From: GCA-2686265 sp036010965
GTDB taxonomy: Bacteria > Planctomycetota > UBA1135 > GCA-002686595
DNA length: 64,000 bases
Reading direction: 5' to 3'
Assembly (NCBI GenBank): GCA_036010965.1
Contig: DASCMO010000011.1
Span: forward strand, 6,795-70,794
Made by a program: the position numbers and the translations under genes. The notes under the pieces are model-generated. The model searched no databases. It saw nothing but the letters and a program-made list of their open reading frames with translations, and had not been told where the DNA came from. Within the stretch, counting starts at the first letter, position 1. Every line of letters begins with the position of its first letter. Below are positions 8,762 to 17,466 of this stretch, piece by piece.

Positions 8762-9784
8762 TCAGAGAGGGTGCACCGGGCCCTTCCCTTCCGCGGCAGC
8801 AATCAGGGTGCGGCGCACGAGGACGGGCACCATGGCCCTGCGGTACTCGTCATCGCCGGGGATGTTGGCGAGGGGACGGGCCTGTCGCCCGGCGCGCTCG
8901 GCCACGGCCTTAGCGGCGGCGGCGAAGTCCGTCCTGCCGGGCGTCATTCCGGCCAGGAGCTCCTCGCAGCGGCGCAGGCGCGCGGGGCGGGCCTGCAGGG
9001 CGACGAGCACGACATCGCTGGCGGCGACGGCGCCCGCGTCGTCGAGGTCCAGGCGCACGGCGCAGCCGAGGAGCGGGAAGTCGATCGAGCCGCGGTCGCG
9101 CAGCTTGCCGTAGGCCCCGCGGTGACCGGCTGCGGTGGGCGGGACGCGCACCGCCACCAGCAGCTCGCCCGGATCGCAACGCTTGTTCCGGATGCCGTCC
9201 GTCGTCCAGAACTCGTCGATCGGCAGCTCGCGCTGACCGTCGGGGCCGACGAACACCAGGGTGGCACCCAGGCTCATCAGGGCCGGCGCGCTGTCGTTGC
9301 TGGCGGCCGCCACGCAGCGCGAACCGCCGGCAACGACGTGGCACTCGCTGCCGTCCTTCTTGAGACAGAAGCCGAGGGACTTGCGCCAGAAGTAGGTCTG
9401 GTTGATCCACTGGCAGCGCGTGTCGAGCATCACGTTGCCCCCCAGGGTGCCGCTGTTGCGGAGCTGGGGAGAGGAGATCAGGCCCGTCGCCTGGGCCAGG
9501 GCCGGCCAGGCATCCCTGACCCGTTCGTCGGAGCACAGCGCCGAAAGGGAAGCCATGGCGCCGATCACCAGGGTCCCGTCCTCGGCGACGGAGAACCCCT
9601 CCAACTCGGGGATCGAGGCCAGGGAGACCACGACCCTGGGCGTGACGAGCTTGTGCTTCATGTTGGGCACGAGGTCCGTGCCTCCGCCGAGCACCGCCGC
9701 GTCCTCGCCGTGCTCGGCGAGCAGACGGACGGCCTCCTCGACGGTCTCGGGGCGCAGGAGCTCGAAGGAGGGCAGGCGCAGCAT
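8762..9784 (-). CDS. FAD-binding subunit (subunit M) of a xanthine dehydrogenase-family enzyme, 4-hydroxybenzoyl-CoA reductase beta-like
   Basis: The medium subunit carries FAD between the 2Fe-2S subunit and the quinone or ferredoxin partner. The 340 residues include AVLGGGTDLVPNMK (about 30-43) and SGTLGGNVM (about 111-119), both FAD contacts of this family. Residues 124-157 form an insert with four cysteines spaced C-x15-C-x7-C-x8-C. As I recall, this is the spacing of the extra 4Fe-4S cluster in the beta subunit of Thauera 4-hydroxybenzoyl-CoA reductase; ordinary xanthine dehydrogenase M subunits lack it. The ATG overlaps the stop of the large subunit by one base, making this the last gene of a three-gene operon. 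The exact substrate cannot be fixed, since no CoA ligase or benzoyl-CoA pathway gene is nearby. Confidence 0.88.
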   Translation of the reverse strand: MLRLPSFELLRPETVEEAVRLLAEHGEDAAVLGGGTDLVPNMKHKLVTPRVVVSLASIPELEGFSVAEDGTLVIGAMASLSALCSDERVRDAWPALAQATGLISSPQLRNSGTLGGNVMLDTRCQWINQTYFWRKSLGFCLKKDGSECHVVAGGSRCVAAASNDSAPALMSLGATLVFVGPDGQRELPIDEFWTTDGIRNKRCDPGELLVAVRVPPTAAGHRGAYGKLRDRGSIDFPLLGCAVRLDLDDAGAVAASDVVLVALQARPARLRRCEELLAGMTPGRTDFAAAAKAVAERAGRQARPLANIPGDDEYRRAMVPVLVRRTLIAAAEGKGPVHPL

Positions 9785-12126
9785 CAGTCCTCGCTCCCCG
9801 CCGCGGCCGGCGCTCGCGCGGCCAGGGCCGCGAGGACCTTGGCCGGAGTAAAGGGCAGGTGACGCAGCCGGATCCCCACGGCGTCCCAGACGGCGTTGGA
9901 GATGGCCGGGATCGCCGGGTGCAAGGGACCCTCGCCCGCTTCCTTGGCGCCGTAGGGGCCCTCGGGGTCGAGGCTCTCGACGATCAGGGCGTGCATCTCG
10001 GGCGTGTCGACAGAGGTCGGGATGCGGTAATCGAGCAGCGACGGTCCCGCGTGGAGCCCGAAGCGGTTCACGTCGTGGTTCTCCAGCAGCGCCTCCGCCA
10101 TCCCCATGTAGGCCGAGCCCTCCATCTGCCCGGCCACCAGCATCGGGTTCAGGGCGCGCCCGCAGTCGTGGGCGATCCAGGCGTCGGAGACGGTGATGCG
10201 CCCGGTCTCCACGTCCACCTCGGCCTCGACCACGTGGGCCGTGAACGAGTATGCCGGTGACGCGCCGATCGTCCCGCCGCGGTAGTCGCCGCCGAGGGTC
10301 GGCGTGTTGTAGGAGCCGGTGCTGCCCAGGGTGTCGAGGCGCGCCTCGGCCAGCTGGAAGGCGCCGGCCGAGGTCAGCGACCGCTCGGGATCTTCCAGGT
10401 CGATCACCAATCCGCCGATCATGCGCACGCGCGCTGGCGCGACTTCCCACTCCTCGGCAACGGCCCCGACGATCGCGACACGTAGCTTGCGCGCAGCGTC
10501 GATGGCGGCGTTGCCGACCATGAAGGTCACCCGGCTCGAGTAGGCGCCCAGGTCCACCGGGCACAGGTCCGTGTCCGCCGCCACGACGCGCACGTCGCGG
10601 TGGTCCATGCCCAGCTCCTCCGCCACCAGGTAGGCGACGACCGAGTTCGATCCCTGGCCGATGTCGTTCCCGCCGGTGAAGCAGGTCACCAACCCGGAGC
10701 GGTCCACCTTGAGCTGGATCCCCGCCTGGGGCATCTCGTTGGGGTAGACGGGATAGTTGGTGCCCGTGATGTACATCGAGCCCGCCACCCCCAGGCCGCG
10801 GCCGAAGGGCAGGGCGCCGTGGCGCGTCTTCCAGTCGCTGGCGCGCTCCACCTCGTCCAGACATTCCCCGAAGCCGTTCGAGGTGATGCGCTGGCCGTTG
10901 ACCGTCAGGGTGTCGCCACCCTGGAAGTTCACCCGCCGGATCTCGATGCCGTCCAGGCCGACCCGTTCGGCCAGCTCGTCGAGCTGCACCTCGAAGGCGA
11001 AGCGCGGCTGGACCGAGCCGTGGCCGCGCTTGGGCCCGCAAGGCGGCTTGTTGGTGAAGACGCGCGTCGAGTCGAAGCGGTAGTTCGGGAAGTCGTAGGG
11101 CCCGGTCAAGAGCTGTCCCGAGTAGTAGGTCGTGACCAGACCGAAGGAACTGTAGGCGCCGCCGTCGATCAGTATGCGCGCGTCCACGCCACACAGCCGC
11201 CCGTTCCGGTCGGCCCCGGTGCGGTAGTGCATGTGCATCGGGTGCCGGCCGCGGTGGGCGTAGAAGACCTCTTCCCGGGTCCACAGCATCTTGACCGGTC
11301 GGCCCGTGAGCATGGAGAGCTTCGAGACGCAGAACTCGAAGCTGAAGGGGTCGGACTTGCCGCCGAAGGCGCCGCCCAGGCAGGGCTGTATGACGCGGAT
11401 GCGCGTGGCGGGCAGACCGAGCACGGCCGCCAGGGTGCGGTGCACGTAGTGGGTGATCTGGGTCGACGACCAGAGGGTCAGCAGACCGTCGGCAGAGTAC
11501 TGGGCGACCCCGCAGTGCGGCTCGATGGGCGTGTGGGTCGTGCCGTGGAAGAAGTAGTCGCCCTCGACCACGACGTCGGCCGCTGCCAGGGCCGCCTCGA
11601 CGTCGCCGAACTCCAGTTCGACGTGCTTGCTGATGTTGCCCTTGCCGCGCTCGGGGTGGATCGCGGGCTCGCCGCGCTCGGCGGCCTCGTGCGGATCGAG
11701 GAAGGCGTGCAGCAGCTCGTACTCGACGTCGATCAACTCCAGGGCGGCCTCGGCCGTGTCCTCGTCCACCGCTGCCACCGCCGCCACCTCGTCGCCCACG
11801 AAGCGCACGCGCTCGAGGGCCAGGGCGTGTTCGTCCGGCGTCCAGGGGATCACGCCGTAAGGCGTGGGCATCGACGCGCCGGTGATCACCGCGTGCACGC
11901 CCTCGAGCGCCTCGGCGCGAGAGGTGTCGATGGACACGATCCGTGCGTGGGGATGGGGCGAGCGCAGAGTGCGCGCGTGGAGCATGCCGGGGAGGGTGAT
12001 GTCGTCGGCGTAGACCGCCGCGCCCGTCGCCTTCGCCATGCCGTCCACCTTGCGGTGCGGCCGGCCGATGACGTCGAAGGAATCTCCCCAGGGGGGAGCC
12101 GTGCCGTGCACGTCGCGCGCTGCCAC
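9784..12126 (-). CDS. Molybdopterin-binding large subunit of a xanthine dehydrogenase-family enzyme, 4-hydroxybenzoyl-CoA reductase alpha-like
   Basis: Binds the molybdenum cofactor and performs the chemistry. The 780-residue length matches stand-alone large subunits. The N-terminal domain begins VIGRPHRKVDGMAKATG with YADDITLPGMLHARTLRSP. The cofactor domain has QPCLGGAFGGK (about residue 235), GQGSNSVVAYL (about 490) and the C-terminal YGAKEAGEG motif, whose Glu is the family active-site base. The GTG start at 12126 overlaps the TAG of the small-subunit gene by one base; the longer open frame upstream runs into that gene and was not used. The order small-large-FAD and the 4Fe-4S signature in the FAD subunit favour the 4-hydroxybenzoyl-CoA reductase branch. 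The substrate remains inferred. Confidence 0.9.
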   Translation of the reverse strand: MAARDVHGTAPPWGDSFDVIGRPHRKVDGMAKATGAAVYADDITLPGMLHARTLRSPHPHARIVSIDTSRAEALEGVHAVITGASMPTPYGVIPWTPDEHALALERVRFVGDEVAAVAAVDEDTAEAALELIDVEYELLHAFLDPHEAAERGEPAIHPERGKGNISKHVELEFGDVEAALAAADVVVEGDYFFHGTTHTPIEPHCGVAQYSADGLLTLWSSTQITHYVHRTLAAVLGLPATRIRVIQPCLGGAFGGKSDPFSFEFCVSKLSMLTGRPVKMLWTREEVFYAHRGRHPMHMHYRTGADRNGRLCGVDARILIDGGAYSSFGLVTTYYSGQLLTGPYDFPNYRFDSTRVFTNKPPCGPKRGHGSVQPRFAFEVQLDELAERVGLDGIEIRRVNFQGGDTLTVNGQRITSNGFGECLDEVERASDWKTRHGALPFGRGLGVAGSMYITGTNYPVYPNEMPQAGIQLKVDRSGLVTCFTGGNDIGQGSNSVVAYLVAEELGMDHRDVRVVAADTDLCPVDLGAYSSRVTFMVGNAAIDAARKLRVAIVGAVAEEWEVAPARVRMIGGLVIDLEDPERSLTSAGAFQLAEARLDTLGSTGSYNTPTLGGDYRGGTIGASPAYSFTAHVVEAEVDVETGRITVSDAWIAHDCGRALNPMLVAGQMEGSAYMGMAEALLENHDVNRFGLHAGPSLLDYRIPTSVDTPEMHALIVESLDPEGPYGAKEAGEGPLHPAIPAISNAVWDAVGIRLRHLPFTPAKVLAALAARAPAAAGSED

Positions 12127-12671
12127 TAGCGGCTCGTTCCCCCGGCGCGCTCGCCGTCCTTCATCCAGCACGGGGCCGGAGCCTCCAGTCCGGCCGCCTC
12201 GTGGGCCACCAGCTCGACGGCTTCCAGGATCTGGGTGTAGCCCGTGCAGCGACACAGGTTGCCCGCCAGGGCCGCGCGGATAGTCTCGCGGTCGGGGAGT
12301 CGCGTGCGGTCGAGCAGAGCCCGCGCCGAGAGCATCATGCCCGGCTGGCAGAATCCGCACTGCAGGGCGCCGCAGCGGTCGAAGGCCTCCTGCACTGGGT
12401 CGGCACCTTCGCCGCCGGTGGCGACGTGCCGCGGCATCAAGCCCTCGATCGTGGTGATGGCCCGACCCTCGGCCAGGCCCGCGAGCGTGAGGCAGGAGAG
12501 CGTCGGCTCGCCGTCCATCAGCACCGTGCACGCGCCGCAGTCCCCCTTGTCACAGCCCTGCTTGGAGCCCGTGAGCCCGAGCTCGTAGCGCAGGGCTTCC
12601 AGGAGGGTCCAGTGATCGGGGACGGCCACCTGGCGCTCGTCGCCGTTGACCTGCAGTGTCAGGACGCGCAT
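12126..12671 (-). CDS. 2Fe-2S small subunit of the xanthine dehydrogenase-family enzyme
   Basis: Passes electrons from molybdenum to the FAD subunit. The 181 residues hold an N-terminal plant-type ferredoxin fold with GCDKGDCGACTVLMDG (C-x4-C-x2-C) and a later SC, then an all-helical domain with CGFCQPGMML and NLCRCTGYTQI for the second 2Fe-2S cluster. I chose the ATG at 12671 because the product then begins MRVLTLQVNGDERQV, as in the family; the upstream extension in the same frame is Pro/Arg-rich and unlike a protein. It is the first gene of the operon and overlaps the large-subunit start by one base. Confidence 0.93.
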   Translation of the reverse strand: MRVLTLQVNGDERQVAVPDHWTLLEALRYELGLTGSKQGCDKGDCGACTVLMDGEPTLSCLTLAGLAEGRAITTIEGLMPRHVATGGEGADPVQEAFDRCGALQCGFCQPGMMLSARALLDRTRLPDRETIRAALAGNLCRCTGYTQILEAVELVAHEAAGLEAPAPCWMKDGERAGGTSR

Positions 12672-12735
12672 GGACTCATCATCGCTTGCCGTGCCGGTCC
12701 GGACAAGCCGAGCGCCGACGATGGGGGGTCGTCGC

Positions 12736-13599
12736 TCAGTATCCGTAGGGATCGGGCTCGAAGGCCAGCCAGGCCAGGAGCACCGCCAGGGCCAGGGGAG
12801 CGATGGCGGCGGCGAGGGGGGCGGCGATGCGCCGCGCGCCTTCCCCGCTTTCCCGCCCGGCGGCCGCCAGGGCCAGGGGCAGGGCGCCACAGAGCAGCAG
12901 ACCCTGTGTCGCGGGCAAGGAACTGTAGAAGAACGCCGACACCCCGAGGCCGAAGAGAGCCAGCACGGTCAGGGCCACGGCGCCGGTCGCGGGCACAGCG
13001 CTGGCGCGGCAGCGGTCCAGGACCCAGAGGGTCCCGAGGCTCGCACACAGCGGCGCCGCGGCCTGGGCCAGCTTGGCGCTGCCCGAGAAGCCGGCGCACA
13101 GGGCCAGGGCGGCGCCGGTCATCACCAGCACCGGCGCGGCGACGGTGGGGGCGCGCCGCACCAGGCCGTCGCCGCTCCACCACGAGCCGAGCAGCAAGGC
13201 GAAGAGCCCGCAGCACCAGGCGAGCGCCCACAGGCCCTCCCAGTGATGCTCGATCATGGCGCGCAGCAACAAGGCCAGGGACGCGGCGGCGATCACGGGC
13301 CGGGAGCGCAGGAGGCGCCAGCGACGCGGGCGGCTGCTGTAGAGGACGCCGACCGCCAGCACGATCCACACCAGCCAGTCCTGGGCTCCCGGCGGGACCT
13401 CGCCCAGCGGAGTGCGCGGCGGGCCGAACTGTCCGGCGTAGCCGACGAGGAAGGCCAGGGCCAGGGCCTGGGACTCCCACCAGCGCACCTCGCTCTCCTG
13501 TCCTGGACCTCGCCACGGGCGGCGGCCCACGCACCAGACGAGGGCTGCCACGGCGGCGGGGAGCAGCACGCCCCAGAGGAGGGTTTCCGTGATCGGCAC
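12736..13599 (-). CDS. Polytopic membrane protein of unknown function
   Basis: I do not recognise this 287-residue protein. It starts at GTG and is mostly hydrophobic, with about eight predicted membrane segments (the first at LLWGVLLPAAVAALVWCVG, the last at LAAAIAPLALAVLLAWLAF), rich in Ala, Leu and Trp. There are short charged loops and a very short C-terminal tail (EPDPYGY). It lies 6 bases downstream of the YceI gene on the same strand, so the two are probably co-transcribed. No catalytic motif is evident. Confidence 0.6.
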   Translation of the reverse strand: MPITETLLWGVLLPAAVAALVWCVGRRPWRGPGQESEVRWWESQALALAFLVGYAGQFGPPRTPLGEVPPGAQDWLVWIVLAVGVLYSSRPRRWRLLRSRPVIAAASLALLLRAMIEHHWEGLWALAWCCGLFALLLGSWWSGDGLVRRAPTVAAPVLVMTGAALALCAGFSGSAKLAQAAAPLCASLGTLWVLDRCRASAVPATGAVALTVLALFGLGVSAFFYSSLPATQGLLLCGALPLALAAAGRESGEGARRIAAPLAAAIAPLALAVLLAWLAFEPDPYGY

Positions 13600-13605
13600 G
13601 GGTGC

Positions 13606-14226
13606 CTAGCGCGCGTGTCCCTCGATGCTGACGATCAGCTCCACCTCGCGCCCCACGTTGCCGCGCTTGACGCCGTAGTCCACTCCGAACTGCGCGCGGT
13701 CGATGGTGAAGGTCGCGTGCCAGCCCATCAGGCGCGCGCCGCGCATGCCCGGGCCCTCGCCAACCTTCTCGACCGTCACGGTCAGGGGTTTCGTGACGCC
13801 GCGCAGGGTCAGCTCGCCGATGACCTCGAGGGTGTCGGTGTCCTCGCCGGCCTTGACTGACTTACTCTCGAAGACGATCTGCGGGAACTGCACCGCGTCC
13901 AGGAAGTCCGGGCTGCGCAGGTGCTTCGAGAGGTCCTCGACCTTGGCGTCCACGCTGTCGGCGTTCACGACCATGCGCACCCGGCTGGCGGCCGGGTCCT
14001 CGGTGTCGAGGGTGAACTCGCCGGAGACCTCGTTGAAGCGGCCGTAGAAGAAGCTCGACTGGAAGTGGGAGACCTTGAAGAGCACGCTCGAGTGAGTGCT
14101 GTCGATGGCGTAGACAGCGGCGTCGGTGGCGTCGGTGGGCGCTGTGGGGCGGGCGAGGGCGACGGCTCCCAGGGCGAGGGGCAGGGCGACGCAAAATCCG
14201 GTCACGGTGTTCGGGGCGATCTTCAT
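13606..14226 (-). CDS. YceI family protein
   Basis: A periplasmic lipocalin-like protein of 206 residues. The first 32 residues form a signal peptide (ALPLALGAVALARPT). The mature part shows YAIDSTHSSVLFKVSHFQ, the hallmark start of YceI, then a central run of alternating strands with FPQIVFESKSV, GELTLRGVTKPLTVTV and FTIDRAQFGVDYG, and ends with EVELIVSIEGHAR. Family members bind long-chain isoprenoids or amphiphiles; some are stress induced. The gene lies just upstream of the unknown membrane protein. Confidence 0.93.
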   Translation of the reverse strand: MKIAPNTVTGFCVALPLALGAVALARPTAPTDATDAAVYAIDSTHSSVLFKVSHFQSSFFYGRFNEVSGEFTLDTEDPAASRVRMVVNADSVDAKVEDLSKHLRSPDFLDAVQFPQIVFESKSVKAGEDTDTLEVIGELTLRGVTKPLTVTVEKVGEGPGMRGARLMGWHATFTIDRAQFGVDYGVKRGNVGREVELIVSIEGHAR

Positions 14227-14285
14227 GGCGGGTCGGTGGGGGTGAGGGATCTGGGCTGGTCAGGATCGTAGCGAACCCGCTCCGC

Positions 14286-14329
14286 GCTCCGCGCTCCGGT
14301 CGCCCGCGCTCCGCGCTCCGGTCGCCCGC
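14286..14329. repeat. Two tandem copies of a 22-bp GC-rich unit
   Basis: Positions 14286-14307 and 14308-14329 are identical 22-base units starting GCTCCGCGCTCCGG. They sit between the recQ stop and the YceI start, close to a possible minus-strand -10 element (TACGAT on that strand, 14265-14270) for the YceI gene. Both copies are exact, so slippage or recent duplication is plausible. Confidence 0.85.
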
Positions 14330-14346
14330 GATCGGGCGCCCACTCC

Positions 14347-16203
14347 TCAGTCGCTCTCGGCGGTGAAGGTGGCGATCTCGGCCAGGAACAGGGGTCCGAG
14401 GTCGGCGGCTTTCTTCTCGCCGACGCCCTTCAGGTCGAGCAGGCCGGCGTGGTCGGTCGGCCGGGCGGCGGCCATCAGGGCCAGGGTGCGGTCGTTGAAG
14501 ATCAGGTAGGGCGGGACGCCGCGCTCGCGGGCCAGGGCGCGCCGGAAGGCGCGCAGGTGTTCGAAGAGGGCCTCGTCGGGCCCCGCCAGCTCGGCGACGG
14601 CGGGCGCGAGGGTGCGGCGCGCCGTGCGGCGCGTGCGCTCTACCACGAAGAGGGTGACGCCCGCCTCGCCGCGCAGCACCTGCGCTCCCTCGGCGGTCAG
14701 ATGGATCGTCGGGTACTCGCCGCCGGTCGAGGCCAACAGGCCGCGCCCCACGAGCTGCTCGATCCAGCCGCGCACGTCGACCAGGGAGTGGTCGCCGAGC
14801 AGGCCCCAGGTCGAGAGGTGCTGGTGGCCCGTGCGCCGCACGCGCTCGTTGTCGGCCCCGCGCAGGACGTCGGTGATATGCGCCGCGCCGTAGCGCTGGT
14901 CGCAACGCACGACGCAGGAGAGGATCTTCTGGACCACGACCATGGCGTCGGGCACGGGCTGCAGCTCCCCCAGGCAGACGTCGCAGGCCCCGCAGTCGTC
15001 CGTGGCTAGTTGCTGGCCGAAGTACTCTGCGAGGCTTCGGTGACGGCAGAGTGCGCCGTTGGCGAATCCCCACAGGTGGCCGAGGCGTTCGATGGAGGCC
15101 TCGAGCTCCTCGGGCGATCCCTCCGCCTCGGCCGCGGAGCGCTCGAGCAGGCTGCACCAGCTGTGATAGTCGGAACCCGAAGTGAACATCCAGCAAGCAG
15201 CCGGCAGGCCGTCGCGCCCGGCGCGTCCGGTCTCCTGCACGTACTGCTCGACGCCCTTGGGCAGGCTGGCGTGGATCACAAAGCGCACGTCCGGGCGATC
15301 GATGCCCATGCCGAAGGCGACGGTCGCCACCACCACGTCCAGCTCCTCGCTCTGGAAGGCGTCCTGGACCCGGTTGCGCTCGCGCCCTTCCAGGCCCGCG
15401 TGGTAGGCGGCGCAGCGCACCCCGCGCGAGGTCAGTCGCGCCGCGAGGCTCTCGGTGTTCTTGCGGCTCAGACAGTAGACGATGCCCGCCGCGCCCGGGG
15501 CCTGGCCTATGACACTCATAACCTGTTCCGCCACGTCGCGCCGCGGCCGCACGCGGTAGACGAGGTTGGGCCGATCCACATCGCCCACCAGCACGAGCGG
15601 GTCGTTCAGGTCGAGCTGGGCGACGATGTCCTCGCGCACGGCGGGGGTGGCGGTGGCGGTGTAGGCCTGCACCGGCAACTCCGGCAGGCGCGCGCGCAGC
15701 TCCCCGATGCGCCGGTACTCCGGGCGAAAGTCGTGGCCCCAGTGGCTGATGCAGTGGGCCTCGTCCACCGCCAGGTTGGTGAGTCCTGCGTGTATCAGGC
15801 GCTCGATGAAGCCAGGCATGGCCAGGCGCTCGGGAGCCACGAAGAGCAGGGAGAGGCGTCCCTCGTCGAGGGCCTGTTCGGCCGCGGCGCGCTGGGATCC
15901 GTCCTGGGTGCTGGTCAGCATGGCCGCCGCCGCGCCGTTGGCCAGGAGGCCGCTGACCTGATCGGTCATGAGGGAGATGAGCGGGCTGACGACCACCGTC
16001 AGCCCCTCGCGCGTCAGGGCCGGCGCCTGGTAGCAGAGGCTCTTCCCGCCGCCGGTGGGGAGCACGACCAGGGCGTCCCGTCCCTCCAGGGTGGCCGTCA
16101 GGGCCTCCTCCTGGTGGGGAAGCAGGGTTTTGAATCCGAACACCCGGCGCACGACCTCGCGGACGGCTTCCAGGTTCGGGGTGGCGGTGGAGGCTGAGTG
16201 CAA
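14347..16203 (-). CDS. recQ: ATP-dependent DNA helicase RecQ
   Basis: A 3'-5' DNA helicase of recombination and replication-fork repair. The 618 residues hold motif I (PTGGGKSLCYQAPAL), the DEAH box with the RecQ-specific aromatic-rich loop (VDEAHCISHWGHDFRPEY), motif VI (QETGRAGRDG), the RecQ zinc-binding module (CRHRSLAEYFG then CGACDVC), a winged-helix RQC region, and a C-terminal HRDC domain (LIFNDRTLALMAAARPT, then LLDLKGVGEKKAADLG). The start is TTG at 16203, supported by GAAGG nine bases upstream on the minus strand. It is a full-length RecQ with no missing motif. The next minus-strand gene downstream is YceI, 120 bases away. Confidence 0.95.
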   Translation of the reverse strand: MHSASTATPNLEAVREVVRRVFGFKTLLPHQEEALTATLEGRDALVVLPTGGGKSLCYQAPALTREGLTVVVSPLISLMTDQVSGLLANGAAAAMLTSTQDGSQRAAAEQALDEGRLSLLFVAPERLAMPGFIERLIHAGLTNLAVDEAHCISHWGHDFRPEYRRIGELRARLPELPVQAYTATATPAVREDIVAQLDLNDPLVLVGDVDRPNLVYRVRPRRDVAEQVMSVIGQAPGAAGIVYCLSRKNTESLAARLTSRGVRCAAYHAGLEGRERNRVQDAFQSEELDVVVATVAFGMGIDRPDVRFVIHASLPKGVEQYVQETGRAGRDGLPAACWMFTSGSDYHSWCSLLERSAAEAEGSPEELEASIERLGHLWGFANGALCRHRSLAEYFGQQLATDDCGACDVCLGELQPVPDAMVVVQKILSCVVRCDQRYGAAHITDVLRGADNERVRRTGHQHLSTWGLLGDHSLVDVRGWIEQLVGRGLLASTGGEYPTIHLTAEGAQVLRGEAGVTLFVVERTRRTARRTLAPAVAELAGPDEALFEHLRAFRRALARERGVPPYLIFNDRTLALMAAARPTDHAGLLDLKGVGEKKAADLGPLFLAEIATFTAESD

Positions 16204-16380
16204 CGGTCCGGACCTTCGCTCAGGGGACCGATTGAAGCACTTGGCGGTGGCGGATCAAGCCTGCATCGTCGGCCGCGTCCTGATCACCCGCGGCTTGTTC
16301 GGCTGCGGGCTCTCGTCCACGAGGGCCCGCTCCAGCGCGGTCCGCGCCGACGCGGAGCCGGCCATCCGAGACCCGGGCGC

Positions 16381-17172
16381 CTATCGACCGCGGCGCGGCA
16401 TGACCTGCTCACGCAGGTAGTTGACGATCTCGGTCGCCAAGCGCTTGTCGGTCAGGGCCTCATCGCGCTCAGACTTGAGGTTCACGCGCACGATGTACTC
16501 CTCACCGTCATTGGCCTTGTGGCCGACCATGATCAGGCGCTCTGTGATGGTCGGCATGCCCTTGGGCACCACCACGAGGGTCGGCAGGCCGGCCAGCTCC
16601 TTGACGTCCTGGGTCATGTTGAACCCCAGGCTCTTGCCTTCCGGGTCCACGAGCACCACCGCGCGCACGTTCTCGTCTCCCACGGTGTAGCGCATGGCGA
16701 GGGCGGCTCCGGCGCGCACGCCGATCACGCTCAGGTTGCTGGTGTGGATTTCATCGCGCCCGCGCAGGAAGCGCGTCGCCGCCTCCAGGTCACGTAGGGT
16801 GAAGGCCCAGGCGCGCCTGCGGCCGTCCTCGTCGAGCTGCTCCCAGTCGTAGGCCTCGCTCTTGCTCTCTCCGTGGCCGCGCAGGTCGATGGTCAGGGCG
16901 GCGAAGCCGCGCTTCTGGAGCGATGTGGCGATGTGCGTGAGCTGACTGCGGTCGCCGCCGGCGTCGTGGATGAGCAGGACCGCCGGCGCGCGCGATTTCT
17001 TGCGCGGCAGGTAGAGGTCAGCCGCCAGGGTCTGCTTGTCGCGCGTGGTGACGTGGACCTGTTCGGGATCACTCCCTCCCCAGGGCGCCGTGGCGGCGCC
17101 CAGCGCCGGCGCGGCGCTCAGGGTGCCGAACAGCAGGCTGGCGAGCAGGGCGGCGGACGGGACGCGCGTCAT
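16381..17172 (-). CDS. Secreted alpha/beta-hydrolase-fold protein with altered nucleophile elbow
   Basis: A 263-residue protein with a signal peptide (cleavage after about residue 26, ALGAA). The fold is recognisable from VLLIHDAGGDRSQ (oxyanion strand), TIDLRGHGES and SVIGVRAGAALAMRY. The last segment is where G-x-S-x-G should stand; it reads G-V-R-A-G, with Arg153 in place of the nucleophilic Ser. No clear catalytic His follows near the C-terminus. It is therefore probably a non-catalytic member of the dienelactone hydrolase/peptidase-like group, perhaps binding a ligand. It lies 177 bases from recQ on the same strand. The function is unknown. Confidence 0.7.
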   Translation of the reverse strand: MTRVPSAALLASLLFGTLSAAPALGAATAPWGGSDPEQVHVTTRDKQTLAADLYLPRKKSRAPAVLLIHDAGGDRSQLTHIATSLQKRGFAALTIDLRGHGESKSEAYDWEQLDEDGRRRAWAFTLRDLEAATRFLRGRDEIHTSNLSVIGVRAGAALAMRYTVGDENVRAVVLVDPEGKSLGFNMTQDVKELAGLPTLVVVPKGMPTITERLIMVGHKANDGEEYIVRVNLKSERDEALTDKRLATEIVNYLREQVMPRRGR

Positions 17173-17466
17173 GAAGGGGTCGGGGGTGTGGAGGGGGGGT
17201 GGGGCCGGCGGGTCAGGGGGCTCGTCGGTCGTCGATCGGGATTTCAGGGCTCCCCCGGGGGTGGGGCGTGTGCGCCGCTTGCCGCCGTGTCTCAGCAGGT
17301 CTCCGAGAGTCCAGCTTCCCAGTCTACCGGGGTCAGTCTAGCGTTGGAGATCCGTCTCACCAGGGGCATACCGCTTCTCTAATGGCCGGCAACGGACATT
17401 CGATCTCCTTTTTACCCTCCAGGCGGCGCATCGCAAGCCCCAAGCCGAGGTCGCGCTCTCACCCCC

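Noticed and set aside
8762..12671. Carbon monoxide dehydrogenase (Cox) assignment
   Set aside because: The large subunit lacks the Cox active-site loop (AYRCSFR-like), and the four-cysteine insert in the FAD subunit fits 4-hydroxybenzoyl-CoA reductase better.
14280..14335. CRISPR-like repeat array
   Set aside because: Only two directly adjacent 22-bp copies without spacers; no cas genes in the window.
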